Made by a program: the position numbers and the translations under genes. Source: an uncultured Clostridium sp. (lineage in GTDB: Bacteria; Bacillota; Clostridia; Lachnospirales; Lachnospiraceae). Taken from it: 64,000 bases of DNA. How positions within the stretch are numbered: position 1 is the first letter of the stretch; each line of letters begins with the position of its first letter. A model generated the notes under the pieces. The model saw only the letters and a program-made list of their open reading frames with translations. It did not search any database and was not told the DNA's origin. Location: the NCBI GenBank assembly GCA_900542035.1, contig UQMJ01000003.1, forward strand, positions 1 to 64,000, read 5' to 3'. Shown here piece by piece: positions 15,614 to 24,597 of this stretch.

Positions 15614-17012
15614 TTGCTTGTACGCCGGAAGTCTCCGATACGGCCGTCTCCGGCTCGGTTTCTGACGGGATTGTCTCCGGCGCTGATTCCAGAGGAGCCG
15701 TTTCCGGCTCGGTTTCTGGCGGAAGAGCCGCCCTGGATTCTGCAATGGCCGTTTCTTCTGTCTGTGCCGCCTCCGGCGTTAAAAGCCCGCCGTAATGATA
15801 ACGGTTGGCAGCGCTCCATAAAATCCATTCGTCATAACCGGCATCATAAACCGCCTGAATCTGGGCGCGGATTTCTGCGTCTCCATAAGGAATATAATGT
15901 TCTAAATAAGATGCTGTAAAATCCTGAAGCCAGGGTCTTACCACCGCCTGGGACTCTCCATCGGTCTCAAACTTTTTCAGTTCCTCTTTTGAGCCTGTCA
16001 AAGCTCCCAGAATCGTCTCATAGGGCTTGGTATCCGGATAATCCACGCCAAAATTTCCATTTCCGTAATGGGACGGATAGATCATCGGGCAGATATAATC
16101 CAGGCTGGCTGACATTTCTCCATAGCTTTGTCCCACAATCTGGGCGTCTGTAGCGCTGTTTATAATGGTTCCAAATACGTCTGCTGATACAAACAGTCCC
16201 TCTGCCGTCAGTTCTTCATAAGCATATTGGATAAATTCAGAAATAATCTGGGTTTTATCCCTTCCTTTGGTGTCCTCTTCCTCAAATACCACATCTCCCA
16301 TGCCCCGCTCGGTGCAGAACCGGACATAATCAAACTGAATCTCGTCAAATCCGGCCTCTCCGGCCTTTTTTCCAATCTCCACCAGGTAATCCCACACCTC
16401 TTTTTTGTATGGATTGACCCAGGCCTGGCCTTTGTTGTCCTTGTAAATGGTACCGTCTGCCAGTTTCAGGCACCAGTCCGGCTTCTTCTCCGCCAGATAC
16501 GGATCCCGAAATGCCGGAATGCGGGCAATCATATAGACGCCGTGTTCTTTCAGCTTCCCTGCCAGCCCTTCTATATCCCCGATGTAGGTTTTGACAGCAT
16601 CAATTTCATTGACTGCAGGACTGTCCATTTCAAAGGTAACATTTCCAAAGTCGTCTTTTACGTCAATAACGACCGCATTTAACTCAGTCTGATCCAGATA
16701 CCCGATAATCTCATCCATCCGTCCTGAAGAACCGGCGGTATTGGCAGTCAGATAAATTCCTTTTACCTTTACCGGCGTACGCTCCGGAATATTGCTGATG
16801 GAAATTACCGGTTCTTCCGCCTTGCCGCTGTCCTGGACAGGCTGGGTGTCCGTCTCTGCCGTCTCCTCAAGATCGGGTTCTGGGCCTCCTTCTGATTCTG
16901 GTTGTCCGTCCGCTGTTTCCGCCAAATCCACGATAGGCTCATACCGTCTGCACCCTGTCAATACCGAAAAAATGATCAGCAGGCAAAGCAGAAATCCGAT
17001 TGCTCGTTTCAT
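15606..17012 (-). CDS. Lipoprotein with putative glycoside hydrolase domain (DUF4015)
   Basis: A 468-aa exported lipoprotein. The start at 17012 gives a signal peptide MKRAIGFLLCLLIIFSVLTGC with a lipobox Cys. After an acidic linker comes the DUF4015 TIM-barrel-like domain (PVKVKGIYLTANTAGSSGRM... AVVIDVKDDFGNVTF... FDEIQFDYVRF... LFVSADVFG... YICPMIYPSHY... RPWLQDF... WILWSAANRYH), a family annotated as putative glycosyl hydrolase but not biochemically defined. The last 50 residues are Glu/Thr/Ser/Pro-rich, with repeats of the type ETEPET and SETEPETA. It overlaps the DUF1653 gene by 8 bp. Confidence 0.88.
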   Translation of the reverse strand: MKRAIGFLLCLLIIFSVLTGCRRYEPIVDLAETADGQPESEGGPEPDLEETAETDTQPVQDSGKAEEPVISISNIPERTPVKVKGIYLTANTAGSSGRMDEIIGYLDQTELNAVVIDVKDDFGNVTFEMDSPAVNEIDAVKTYIGDIEGLAGKLKEHGVYMIARIPAFRDPYLAEKKPDWCLKLADGTIYKDNKGQAWVNPYKKEVWDYLVEIGKKAGEAGFDEIQFDYVRFCTERGMGDVVFEEEDTKGRDKTQIISEFIQYAYEELTAEGLFVSADVFGTIINSATDAQIVGQSYGEMSASLDYICPMIYPSHYGNGNFGVDYPDTKPYETILGALTGSKEELKKFETDGESQAVVRPWLQDFTASYLEHYIPYGDAEIRAQIQAVYDAGYDEWILWSAANRYHYGGLLTPEAAQTEETAIAESRAALPPETEPETAPLESAPETIPSETEPETAVSETSGVQANE

Positions 17013-17163
17013 AAAATGTCCTCTTTTTCTTTCTAAAATGGAAATTAACAGCCGTCCTTCTATCGTATTGGCTATTTTACCACATTTCATGGGATTCGCC
17101 AAGCTTTTTGGCAGATTCCCAGCCGCCCTTCCCCCACAGCAGGCAAATTTTTTTCAAAAATAG

Positions 17164-17194
17164 TTCTGGTTTCTTTTGGGGATTGTGGTATAAT
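17164..17194 (+). promoter_or_regulatory. Probable promoter of the DUF1846 gene
   Basis: TATAAT at 17189-17194 preceded by TGG gives an extended -10; the -35 is weak (TTCTGG at 17164-17169, 19-bp spacer). It lies 52 nt upstream of the start codon. Confidence 0.5.
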
Positions 17195-17246
17195 AGGAAA
17201 ACGTAATCAATTCTTTTACCTCAATGAATAGGAGATTTCGTGTCGT

Positions 17247-18725
17247 ATGAAAATCGGATTTGACAACAACAAATACCTTACCTTACAGTCTCAGCATATC
17301 CGACAGCGGATCGATCAGTTTGGAGACAAGCTTTATCTGGAATTTGGAGGCAAATTGTTTGACGACTACCACGCTTCCCGTGTTCTTCCTGGATTTGAAC
17401 CAGACAGCAAGCTGCGGATGCTGCTTCAGTTAGCGGATCAGGCGGAAATTTTAATCGCCATCAGCGCTTCTGATATTGAAAAAAATAAAGTCCGTGGCGA
17501 TTTAGGCATTACCTATGATGTGGATGTTCTCCGATTAATTCAGGAATATACGGATAAAGGCCTTTATGTTGGCAGCGTTGTAATTACCCAGTACTCTGGC
17601 CAGTCCAGCGCCGACCAGTTTAAAACTAAATTAGAGCATATGGGGATTCGAGTATACCGTCATTACATTATTGAAGGGTATCCGAGCAATGTTCCATTAA
17701 TCGTCAGCGATGAAGGCTACGGAAAAAACGACTATATTGAAACCACCAAACCACTCGTAATCATTACGGCTCCAGGCCCTGGAAGCGGCAAAATGGCCAC
17801 CTGTCTCTCCCAGCTGTACCATGAAAATAAGCGGGGCATCAAAGCAGGCTATGCCAAGTTCGAGACCTTCCCCATCTGGAATCTGCCTCTGAAGCATCCG
17901 GTCAATTTAGCTTACGAGGCGGCGACAGCTGATTTAAACGACGTCAATATGATTGACCCCTTCCACCTGGAAGCATATGGCAAAACCGCAGTCAACTACA
18001 ACCGAGATGTGGAAATCTTCCCAGTGCTGAACGCTATTTTCGAAGGCATTTACGGAGAGAGCCCTTACAAATCGCCTACCGATATGGGCGTCAATATGGC
18101 CGGCAACTGCATCATTGATGACGACATCTGCTGCGAAGCTTCCCGCCAGGAAATCATCCGCCGCTATTATGAAGCCCTGACCCGCCTGGTTCACGAAGAC
18201 TCTACCCAGGAAGAAGTATACAAAATAGAACTCCTGATGAAGCAGGCTAAGACCAGTCCGGAAATGCGTTCCGTCGTAACTCCATGTAAGGAACTGGCCC
18301 AGGAACTGAAGGCTCCTGCCGCTGCCATGGAGCTGGGAGACGGCACCATTGTAACAGGAAAAACCAGTAATTTATTAGGCGCTTCCGCCGCCCTGCTGTT
18401 AAACGCAGTAAAGGAGCTGGGGAATATTCCCCACGACACCCATTTAATTGCTCCTTCTGCCATCGAACCAATTCAGACCTTAAAGACCACCTACTTAGGC
18501 AGCAAAAATCCAAGGCTTCATACGGACGAAGTATTAATTGCCTTGTCCATGTGCGCGGCCACTGACCGCAATGCGCAGATTGCGCTGGAGCAGCTTCCAA
18601 AACTTCGGGGCTGTCAGGTTCACACTTCCGTTATGCTGTCTTCCGTGGACATCAATATGTTTAAAAAATTAGGAGTCCAGCTGACCTCTGAACCCCTTTA
18701 CGAACACAAAAAATTATATCACTGA
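17247..18725 (+). CDS. DUF1846 (UPF0371) family protein
   Basis: A 492-aa cytoplasmic protein of the UPF0371/DUF1846 family, common in Clostridia and streptococci; the function is not established. Recognisable parts are the start MKIGFDNNKYLTLQSQHI, the LYLEFGGKLFDDYHASRVLPGF block, IITAPGPGSGKMATCLSQLYH (P-loop-like), NLPLKHPVNLAYEAATADL and GKTSNLLGASAALLLNA. AGGAG lies 12 nt upstream of the ATG. It is a monocistronic plus-strand gene between divergent and convergent neighbours, ended by a bidirectional terminator. Confidence 0.93.
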   Translation: MKIGFDNNKYLTLQSQHIRQRIDQFGDKLYLEFGGKLFDDYHASRVLPGFEPDSKLRMLLQLADQAEILIAISASDIEKNKVRGDLGITYDVDVLRLIQEYTDKGLYVGSVVITQYSGQSSADQFKTKLEHMGIRVYRHYIIEGYPSNVPLIVSDEGYGKNDYIETTKPLVIITAPGPGSGKMATCLSQLYHENKRGIKAGYAKFETFPIWNLPLKHPVNLAYEAATADLNDVNMIDPFHLEAYGKTAVNYNRDVEIFPVLNAIFEGIYGESPYKSPTDMGVNMAGNCIIDDDICCEASRQEIIRRYYEALTRLVHEDSTQEEVYKIELLMKQAKTSPEMRSVVTPCKELAQELKAPAAAMELGDGTIVTGKTSNLLGASAALLLNAVKELGNIPHDTHLIAPSAIEPIQTLKTTYLGSKNPRLHTDEVLIALSMCAATDRNAQIALEQLPKLRGCQVHTSVMLSSVDINMFKKLGVQLTSEPLYEHKKLYH

Positions 18726-18732
18726 TAGGTCA

Positions 18733-18772
18733 AAAAGACGGTGCAGCCCCCAAAAGGGATACACCGTCTTTT
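18733..18772. terminator. Bidirectional terminator
   Basis: AAAAGACGGTG (18733-18743) pairs with CACCGTCTTTT (18762-18772), giving A/T runs on both sides. It serves the convergent DUF1846 gene and the ftsH-nitroreductase unit. Confidence 0.85.
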
Positions 18773-18776
18773 CTGG

Positions 18777-19349
18777 TCATGATACGATTATATCTTCTAA
18801 ACTTCTCTTCGGCACATAATGCACCTGATTTTCATCTCTGTAATAAGCGGTGCTGCCGTCTTCCCCTACTGGAACGACTACAACCTGCTCCTTAGGCTTT
18901 CCAAGAGCCAGAACCAAGCCGATAGAATAACGCTCCTCATCCAGCCCCAGCACGTCTGCCAGTCTGGAACGGTTTATGTTTCCAATCATACAGCCGCCGA
19001 ATCCCTGTTCTGCAGCGCCTAACAGAATGGTCTGGGCAGCGATTCCTTCGTCCCACATCTTATTTTTTGCAATGCTCTGATCGCACAAGATCACAATGTA
19101 AGCCGCAGGACGCTCTCCTTCTTCCGGTCCGTCCCAGTCTTTTAACGCGCCTGCCCAGCCAAGGGTCGGATAAATCCTGGAGCAGGTTTCCTCATCCGCA
19201 GCCAGACGGTATTTTAACGCCTGGCTGTTGGCAGTGGAACCGGCCATTCTGGCCAAATCTACAAATTCTTTCAGCATCTCTTCGCTGATTCTCTCATTCT
19301 GGTAAAATCTGCGGTAAGAGCGGTTTCTTGCTACTAATTCTTTCAGCAT
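18777..19349 (-). CDS. Nitroreductase family protein
   Basis: A 190-aa flavin (FMN) oxidoreductase of the nitroreductase fold. Seen features are the N-terminal RNRSYRRFYQNERI (FMN phosphate contacts), ARMAGSTANSQALKYRL, an AAQTILLGAAEQGFGGCMIGN helix, and LVLALGKPKEQVVVVP near the C-terminus. The substrate cannot be told from sequence. Its ATG overlaps the ftsH stop by 7 bp (ATGCTGA), so it is translationally coupled to ftsH, an unusual partner whose meaning is not known. Confidence 0.9.
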   Translation of the reverse strand: MLKELVARNRSYRRFYQNERISEEMLKEFVDLARMAGSTANSQALKYRLAADEETCSRIYPTLGWAGALKDWDGPEEGERPAAYIVILCDQSIAKNKMWDEGIAAQTILLGAAEQGFGGCMIGNINRSRLADVLGLDEERYSIGLVLALGKPKEQVVVVPVGEDGSTAYYRDENQVHYVPKRSLEDIIVS

Positions 19350-21310
19350 TTCTCATTCTCCTGTGGGGCCGGTTCCGGCTGTACCGGCGTTTCCACCATG
19401 TCGGCCAGTTTCTCTTCGGTCTGGCTTTCCTGATCCTGTCCTTCTTCTGTCTGCTTTTCCTCTGCCTGAACCTTGCGGAAAATCTCCATAAATTCTTTTC
19501 CGGTAATGGTTTCTTTTTCAATCAGAAATTCTGCGATCTTATCAAGGGCCTTCCGGTTTTCGGAAAGAAGGCGCTTTGCCTCTTCATAGGAGCGTTTTAA
19601 GATGGCCATCACTTCCTGGTCAATCTCGGCTGCAGTGGCGTCGCCGCAGTTTAATACGGTACGGCCGCTTAAATACATATCTTCCTGGCTTGCCAGTCCC
19701 ATAAGGCCAAATTTCTCCGACATACCATACTGGGTTACCATGGCTCTTGCAATCCTGGTGGCCTGCTCAATATCGTTGGCAGCGCCGGTAGTAACCGTAT
19801 CAAATACGATTTCTTCTGCTGCGCGGCCTGCTAAAAATCCAACCAGCATAGCGTTGATTTCCTTCTTGGTATTGAGGAATTTTTCCTCTTCCGGAACCTG
19901 CATCACATATCCTAAAGCGCCCATAGTTCTTGGCACAATGGTAATCTTTTGTACCGGCTCCGCATCCTTTTGAAGGGCGCTGACTAACGCATGGCCAACC
20001 TCGTGATAAGAAACAATCCGTCTTTCTTCCTTGCTTAAAATCCGGTCTTTCTTTTCCTTACCGACTAAGACCACTTCCACTGCCTCAAACAGATCCTTCT
20101 GGGAAACGGCGTTTCTTCCGTTCTTAACTGCGTTGATTGCCGCCTCGTTCATCATGTTGGCAAGATCTGCTCCAACTGCGCCGGAGGTTGCCAGGGCAAT
20201 CTCTTCAAAATCCACGCTGTCATCCAGCAGCACGTCTTTAGAGTGCACTTTTAAAATATTGATTCGTCCCTTTAAGTCCGGCTTATCTACAATAATCCGT
20301 CTGTCAAAACGTCCTGGACGAAGAAGGGCCGGATCCAGAATCTCCGGACGGTTGGTAGCACCCAGTACCAGAAGTCCCTTAGAAGAATCAAAACCGTCCA
20401 TCTCGGAAAGAAGCTGGTTTAACGTCTGCTCTCTTTCATCGTTTCCGCCGCCGAATCTGGTGTCTCGGCTCTTTCCGATGGCGTCAATCTCGTCAATGAA
20501 AATAATACAAGGCGCAGACTGCTGGGCCTGCTTAAACAAATCCCTTACCCTGGAAGCGCCGACGCCTACAAACATTTCCACAAAGTCGGAACCAGACAGG
20601 GAATAAAACGGTACCTGGGCTTCTCCGGCTACTGCCTTGGCAAGCAAAGTTTTACCAGTTCCTGGCGGGCCTACTAACAGCGCGCCCTTTGGAAGCTTTG
20701 CGCCAATCTGGGTATATTTAGCAGGATTGTGAAGGAAATCTACAATCTCTGTCAGGGATTCCTTTGCCTCATCCTCGCCTGCCACGTCCTTAAAGGTAAT
20801 TCCCGTTTCTTTCTGGACGTATACTTTAGCGTTGCTCTTTCCAACGCCCATAATGCCGCCGCCGCCCATACGGCGCATCATAAAGTTCATAAACACTACA
20901 ATAATAATGAATGGAATGACAAAGCTGATAATCGACTCTAAAATAATGCTGGAATCGGTTTTCTGCTCTTTAATATCAACTCCATGCTGCAAAAGCCGCT
21001 CGGCATTGTTGTAATCCGTCGGAACCTTTACCGTATAATAGCGGATAAGCTGGGAATACTCGTTTGCTTCTTTCTTTGGATAAATCGTAATTTCTGTGTT
21101 TCCAATTAAAACCGCTTCAACTTTTCCTGCTTCTACCATCTCTACATACTGGGTATAAGAAAGTTCCTGGGTCGAATTTTTCGTGATCATATCCCGCATC
21201 AGCGTAATGACCATCAGCGTAATGATTGCAGCAACTACCAGAACCAGTATTGTTTGGCCGTTTGGCGACATTTTGCCATTGTTGTTATCCTGATTGTTGT
21301 TATTATCCAT
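19343..21310 (-). CDS. ftsH: ATP-dependent zinc metalloprotease FtsH
   Basis: Membrane-anchored AAA protease that degrades damaged membrane proteins and regulators. The 655-aa protein has transmembrane segments at about residues 20-38 and 122-145 around a small external domain, Walker A GPPGTGKT (214-221), Walker B IIFIDEIDAIG, the SRH region (ATNRPEILDPALLRPGRFDRR) and the zinc site HEVGH (436-440). The C-terminal 45 residues are acidic and Gln/Glu-rich, which is common in Clostridia. It has its own promoter upstream (21362-21390). Confidence 0.97.
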   Translation of the reverse strand: MDNNNNQDNNNGKMSPNGQTILVLVVAAIITLMVITLMRDMITKNSTQELSYTQYVEMVEAGKVEAVLIGNTEITIYPKKEANEYSQLIRYYTVKVPTDYNNAERLLQHGVDIKEQKTDSSIILESIISFVIPFIIIVVFMNFMMRRMGGGGIMGVGKSNAKVYVQKETGITFKDVAGEDEAKESLTEIVDFLHNPAKYTQIGAKLPKGALLVGPPGTGKTLLAKAVAGEAQVPFYSLSGSDFVEMFVGVGASRVRDLFKQAQQSAPCIIFIDEIDAIGKSRDTRFGGGNDEREQTLNQLLSEMDGFDSSKGLLVLGATNRPEILDPALLRPGRFDRRIIVDKPDLKGRINILKVHSKDVLLDDSVDFEEIALATSGAVGADLANMMNEAAINAVKNGRNAVSQKDLFEAVEVVLVGKEKKDRILSKEERRIVSYHEVGHALVSALQKDAEPVQKITIVPRTMGALGYVMQVPEEEKFLNTKKEINAMLVGFLAGRAAEEIVFDTVTTGAANDIEQATRIARAMVTQYGMSEKFGLMGLASQEDMYLSGRTVLNCGDATAAEIDQEVMAILKRSYEEAKRLLSENRKALDKIAEFLIEKETITGKEFMEIFRKVQAEEKQTEEGQDQESQTEEKLADMVETPVQPEPAPQENEKC

Positions 21311-21361
21311 ACGTACTTACTCTCCTTCTGAAAAAGCGTATCATAACGCCTATTCTATCCC

Positions 21362-21390
21362 ATTATAATGTTAGTCTTTCCATAAATCAA
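21362..21390 (-). promoter_or_regulatory. ftsH promoter
   Basis: TTGATT (21385-21390) and TATAAT (21362-21367) on the minus strand, with a 17-bp spacer, about 50 nt upstream of the ftsH start. Confidence 0.7.
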
Positions 21391-21485
21391 GAAAAACCAC
21401 TTGAAAATGTATGAAAATTTCCTAAATTGCCGGATATACTAATCCTGAATGGAACCCAGAAACATTCAAAAAAGGAGGACGCTCT

Positions 21486-21677
21486 ATGAAGCATTCCGGA
21501 AACGAAACCATTTCTTACCACGAACACGAAGACAGCCCAGACATCCAGGCCTGCTCGTCTACCGACTGCACCGGTCTCATTCCTGCTCTTCCGGAAAATG
21601 AAGACCAGCTGGAAGCCTATGAAGAATTATACCCATTCTTAGCCGACGGCATCCGGCCTTCCCGACGGAACCAATAG
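21486..21677 (+). CDS. Small acidic protein with a TDCTGLIP motif
   Basis: A 63-aa protein with a strong ribosome-binding site (AAAGGAGG, 7 nt before the ATG) and a terminator immediately after, so it is very likely real. It is acidic and has no signal peptide or membrane segment. The middle has two cysteines (ACSSTDCTGLIPALPENEDQ), then EAYEELYPF. I recall similar short Clostridial proteins with CTGLIP followed by an acidic E-rich helix but cannot name a function. It is divergent from ftsH and convergent with the TRAP operon. Confidence 0.8.
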   Translation: MKHSGNETISYHEHEDSPDIQACSSTDCTGLIPALPENEDQLEAYEELYPFLADGIRPSRRNQ

Positions 21678-21682
21678 CCGGA

Positions 21683-21722
21683 AAAAGGAGCAGCTCCTGT
21701 TTGCAGGGAGTCTGCTCCTTTT
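21683..21722. terminator. Bidirectional terminator
   Basis: AAAAGGAGCAG (21683-21693) and CTGCTCCTTTT (21712-21722), with an inner CTCCTG/CAGGGAG stem. It ends the small plus-strand gene and the minus-strand TRAP/lyase operon. Confidence 0.85.
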
Positions 21723-21731
21723 GTATTGACG

Positions 21732-22754
21732 CTACGATTCAAATTTTTTTCCTTCTTCTACGATCTGGCTGATTGTGTCCAGGTAGTCTGCGCAGAACTT
21801 TTCATATAAAGGCTGTACGGCCTGCCGGAACTGGCTGATTTCAGAAGGATCCATGGTTACCACCTGGCAGCCTGCTTCTATTACTTTTTTCTTGGAAACC
21901 TCCTGTCTTCTGTCCCAGACTTCCCGCTCATACTTGGCCGACTCCCTGGCACACTGACGGATAATTTCCTGATATTCTTCCGGCAGCTTATTCCAGGTAA
22001 CCTCCGATACCATCTGGACCTCCGGCACCCTGCTGTGTTCGTCTACGGTAAAATAAGGCGCCACTTCATAATGTCCCGCAGATTCATAGGAAGACCAGTT
22101 GTTCTCTGCAGCCTCTATCGTTCCTGTCTGGAATGCCGAATAAACTTCCTCGTAGGTAAGAAATACCGGTTCCGCTCCCAGAGCTTTTATCATATCCCAC
22201 ATCAGCTCGGATTCCTGAACGCGGATTTTCATCCCCTGTATGTCCTTCAGGTTCTGAATCGGCTTTTGGGAACTGTAAAAGCTTCTGGCTCCTGCATCAT
22301 ACCAGGACAAGGCGACCAGATAACTTCCTCCAAAAGAATCCAGAAACTCTTCTCCGATCTCTCCCTCCAGAACGTTCCACATATGTTCTGAATTTACATA
22401 TAAATACGGCATCTGAAGCACGTTCAGTTTCGGGATTACCTCTGACAGGGGAGACAGGGAAACCCTGGCAAAATCCACTCCTCCAAACTGCATCTGACGG
22501 ATAATTTCCCGTTCATCTCCCAGAGCACCCTCTGTATTTACCTGGATTTCTACTTTCCCTCCGGTCTTTTCCCAGACCAGCTCTGCGAATTTATAAGCTC
22601 CCTGGCTGGTCGGATAATCATCGGCCTGATTTTCTGCATAGGTCAGCACAAATTCCGGAGAAGGTTCCGGAGTGTCATATAACTTCCCCACTCCCATCCA
22701 GACAATCCCAATCAGGGTAAGCAGGCACACCGCTCCTGCCAGCCATTTTTTCAC
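21732..22754 (-). CDS. TRAP transporter substrate-binding protein (DctP family), second copy
   Basis: A 340-aa extracytoplasmic solute receptor. It begins at a GTG (22754) with AAGGAGG 9 nt upstream, followed by a hydrophobic segment (residues 4-24, WLAGAVCLLTLIGIVWMGVG) that lacks a lipobox Cys, so it may stay as a membrane anchor or be cleaved by another signal peptidase. The DctP fold shows GGKVEIQVNTEGALGDEREI, the Arg-containing MKIRVQESELMWDMIKALGAEP and TYEEVYSAFQTGTIEAAENNW. It closes the operon that also holds the esterase and PL22 lyase. No permease genes lie directly next to it; it probably shares DctQM upstream. Confidence 0.93.
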   Translation of the reverse strand: MKKWLAGAVCLLTLIGIVWMGVGKLYDTPEPSPEFVLTYAENQADDYPTSQGAYKFAELVWEKTGGKVEIQVNTEGALGDEREIIRQMQFGGVDFARVSLSPLSEVIPKLNVLQMPYLYVNSEHMWNVLEGEIGEEFLDSFGGSYLVALSWYDAGARSFYSSQKPIQNLKDIQGMKIRVQESELMWDMIKALGAEPVFLTYEEVYSAFQTGTIEAAENNWSSYESAGHYEVAPYFTVDEHSRVPEVQMVSEVTWNKLPEEYQEIIRQCARESAKYEREVWDRRQEVSKKKVIEAGCQVVTMDPSEISQFRQAVQPLYEKFCADYLDTISQIVEEGKKFES

Positions 22755-22785
22755 AAATTTTTCCTCCTTGTTCCGGTATTTTTCA

Positions 22786-23268
22786 TTAATGATTCATTAA
22801 CGAAACGACAAACTCGTAAAACCCCTTTCGGTCTGTCCCCAATATCCTGTTTGGCAGAACAAACCCATGGGTTGTATCAGAAAATACTACGATCATTGTC
22901 GGCTTTTTGGAGACTCTTTTAATGGACTTCCACTCCAGATTCTGCACTTCTTCTCCTACCTTAATGTGGATTCCCCTTACGTCAAAGGCAATCTGGGTAT
23001 CTTTTCCAATTCCTGCCGCCTGCCGCCTGGCTTTCGCATAGACAAACAGAGGCTGGAAGATAGTAAACAGACAGCAGCCCAGCACGATTGCCGTTCTCAT
23101 CCACACAGAACTCTCCCCCCAGCGCACAGCCGCCAGAATAAACATTGCCGCCGTAAAAATAATATTGCACACACCTACCATAGATCCGTAGGTATAGTAC
23201 ATAGAAAGCTGCCATAAATCGGAAGCAGTATTCCGGTAAACGTATTCAAATCTCATTTTTTCCTTCAT
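22786..23268 (-). CDS. YcxB-like membrane protein
   Basis: A 160-aa protein with two membrane segments (about residues 30-48 and 58-78) and a C-terminal soluble YcxB-like domain (FDVRGIHIKVGEEVQNLEWKS, IVVFSDTTHGFVLPNR). The function of this family is unknown. Its place between the lyase and a TRAP binding protein suggests it is transcribed with them, but it need not be part of the pathway. AGGAG lies 7 nt upstream of the ATG. Confidence 0.85.
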   Translation of the reverse strand: MKEKMRFEYVYRNTASDLWQLSMYYTYGSMVGVCNIIFTAAMFILAAVRWGESSVWMRTAIVLGCCLFTIFQPLFVYAKARRQAAGIGKDTQIAFDVRGIHIKVGEEVQNLEWKSIKRVSKKPTMIVVFSDTTHGFVLPNRILGTDRKGFYEFVVSLMNH

Positions 23269-23318
23269 TTCTCTACTCCTGCCTGTCGTAACGTATCAAT
23301 AAAACTCTCATGAAAAAA

Positions 23319-24596
23319 TCAGCATTGAGGCGGCTGGGAAGATACGCAGTAAACATTTACTGTTTTTCCGCTTCGGCTGTTAAAAAACACCCGATCTCCC
23401 GTATGGCTGTAAATGGGATGGGGATGGGCGTCCTGCCCCAGCCAGTCGCTGTCATGTTTGCATAGGGGAATCCAGTCCAGAGTTCCTTTGTCCCAGTCCG
23501 GCAGGACTTTACAGATATATTCCGCATCCTTTTTATGAGGATCCGGCCCGTTGTCCGTACTGTTTTCCCGAACCTTTTTTACCTCCCATGGGTACTTAAA
23601 GTAGCCGTCACAGACCAGATTTCCCAAATGATCCATGGTAAAATGTCCGTAAGCATCGTAATCATCCGGAAGGGCGATTTCCCAGTACCGGCCGCTTTCC
23701 ATCTCGTATCTGCCTACCATGGCAGGGCCGTCCTGATAACCGCCGTGGTAAATAATCGTCTTTCCGTCGTCGCTCCACATCTCATGACATACCCAGTCTT
23801 CTGCCTTTCTTGCATATCCTCTGGGATTTCCCAATGTATCAGAGCCTTCTTTCCGGATACGGATAATTTCATCCGTTTTATGGTCATACAGCCAGATTCT
23901 GCGGATTCCGCAGGAAAAGCTGGGCCATTCGTGATTGTACATAATCTGTTCCGGATTTACCGGATTAAACTGCACATGGGTAATCCAGCATTTAGGAACC
24001 TGTTTTTCAAACAGCAGCCTGCCGGTCTCTGTATCATAGACGCAAAGGTAACTGCTTAAATTTTCTTCCTGTACCCTGCCGTCAATATTGTATACGGGAC
24101 GTTTGTCCAATCCGCTTCCTTCTGTTTCCGGATCAAAATCCAGACATCTGCCATCGGTCATAGGGACGCAGAGACGCCTTCCGTCTGCGCTGACATGGGT
24201 AAAGGCTGTCATACGGCCGTCCGGCACGCGGTTTAATATCTGGATATTTCCATCTAAATCCACCTTCCGGATCGTATCGTCCTGGATGTAATAGATCACG
24301 TCCCGTTTCCAGTCTAGGCATACGCTGGCTTTTCCAAGCCCCTGATTAAATGTCCCGTCAAAATAGACATAACTTTTCAGGGTTCCCTTTTGATTGTCTG
24401 TCAGAATCCGTTCTTCCCCTGTAGAAAGGTCTTTTACCACCACATTGGGAGAACCGTTCCGGTCGCTGAGCAGATAAATTCTTCTGTCGTCTCTGCCCAG
24501 AGAGGAACAGGTAAAATATAAAAGCTGGGTATCATAGGCGTCTCGGTCGGCGCATCCGCTGACCAGCATCTGACCGTTTGTTAGTGATTTTTGCAT
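23319..24596 (-). CDS. Oligogalacturonate lyase (PL22)
   Basis: A 425-aa seven-bladed propeller enzyme of the oligogalacturonide lyase family (PL22), which cleaves unsaturated and saturated digalacturonate in the cytoplasm to 4-deoxy-5-keto uronic acids. It has no signal peptide. Blade repeats such as RRIYLLSDRNGSPNVVVKDL and VSADGRRLCVPMTDGR are visible. The Q-x2-H-x-H metal-binding pattern of PL22 enzymes is present near the C-terminus as GQDAHPHPIYS, and an upstream His lies in WVCHEMWSDDGKTIIYHGG. Its start is 1 bp from the esterase stop, so the two are coupled. It sits in a TRAP transporter operon. Confidence 0.88.
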   Translation of the reverse strand: MQKSLTNGQMLVSGCADRDAYDTQLLYFTCSSLGRDDRRIYLLSDRNGSPNVVVKDLSTGEERILTDNQKGTLKSYVYFDGTFNQGLGKASVCLDWKRDVIYYIQDDTIRKVDLDGNIQILNRVPDGRMTAFTHVSADGRRLCVPMTDGRCLDFDPETEGSGLDKRPVYNIDGRVQEENLSSYLCVYDTETGRLLFEKQVPKCWITHVQFNPVNPEQIMYNHEWPSFSCGIRRIWLYDHKTDEIIRIRKEGSDTLGNPRGYARKAEDWVCHEMWSDDGKTIIYHGGYQDGPAMVGRYEMESGRYWEIALPDDYDAYGHFTMDHLGNLVCDGYFKYPWEVKKVRENSTDNGPDPHKKDAEYICKVLPDWDKGTLDWIPLCKHDSDWLGQDAHPHPIYSHTGDRVFFNSRSGKTVNVYCVSSQPPQC

Positions 24597-24597
24597 A

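Noticed and set aside
15278..15919. A 213-aa plus-strand frame
   Set aside because: It is antisense to the DUF1653 and DUF4015 genes, both of which have family matches in the other strand.
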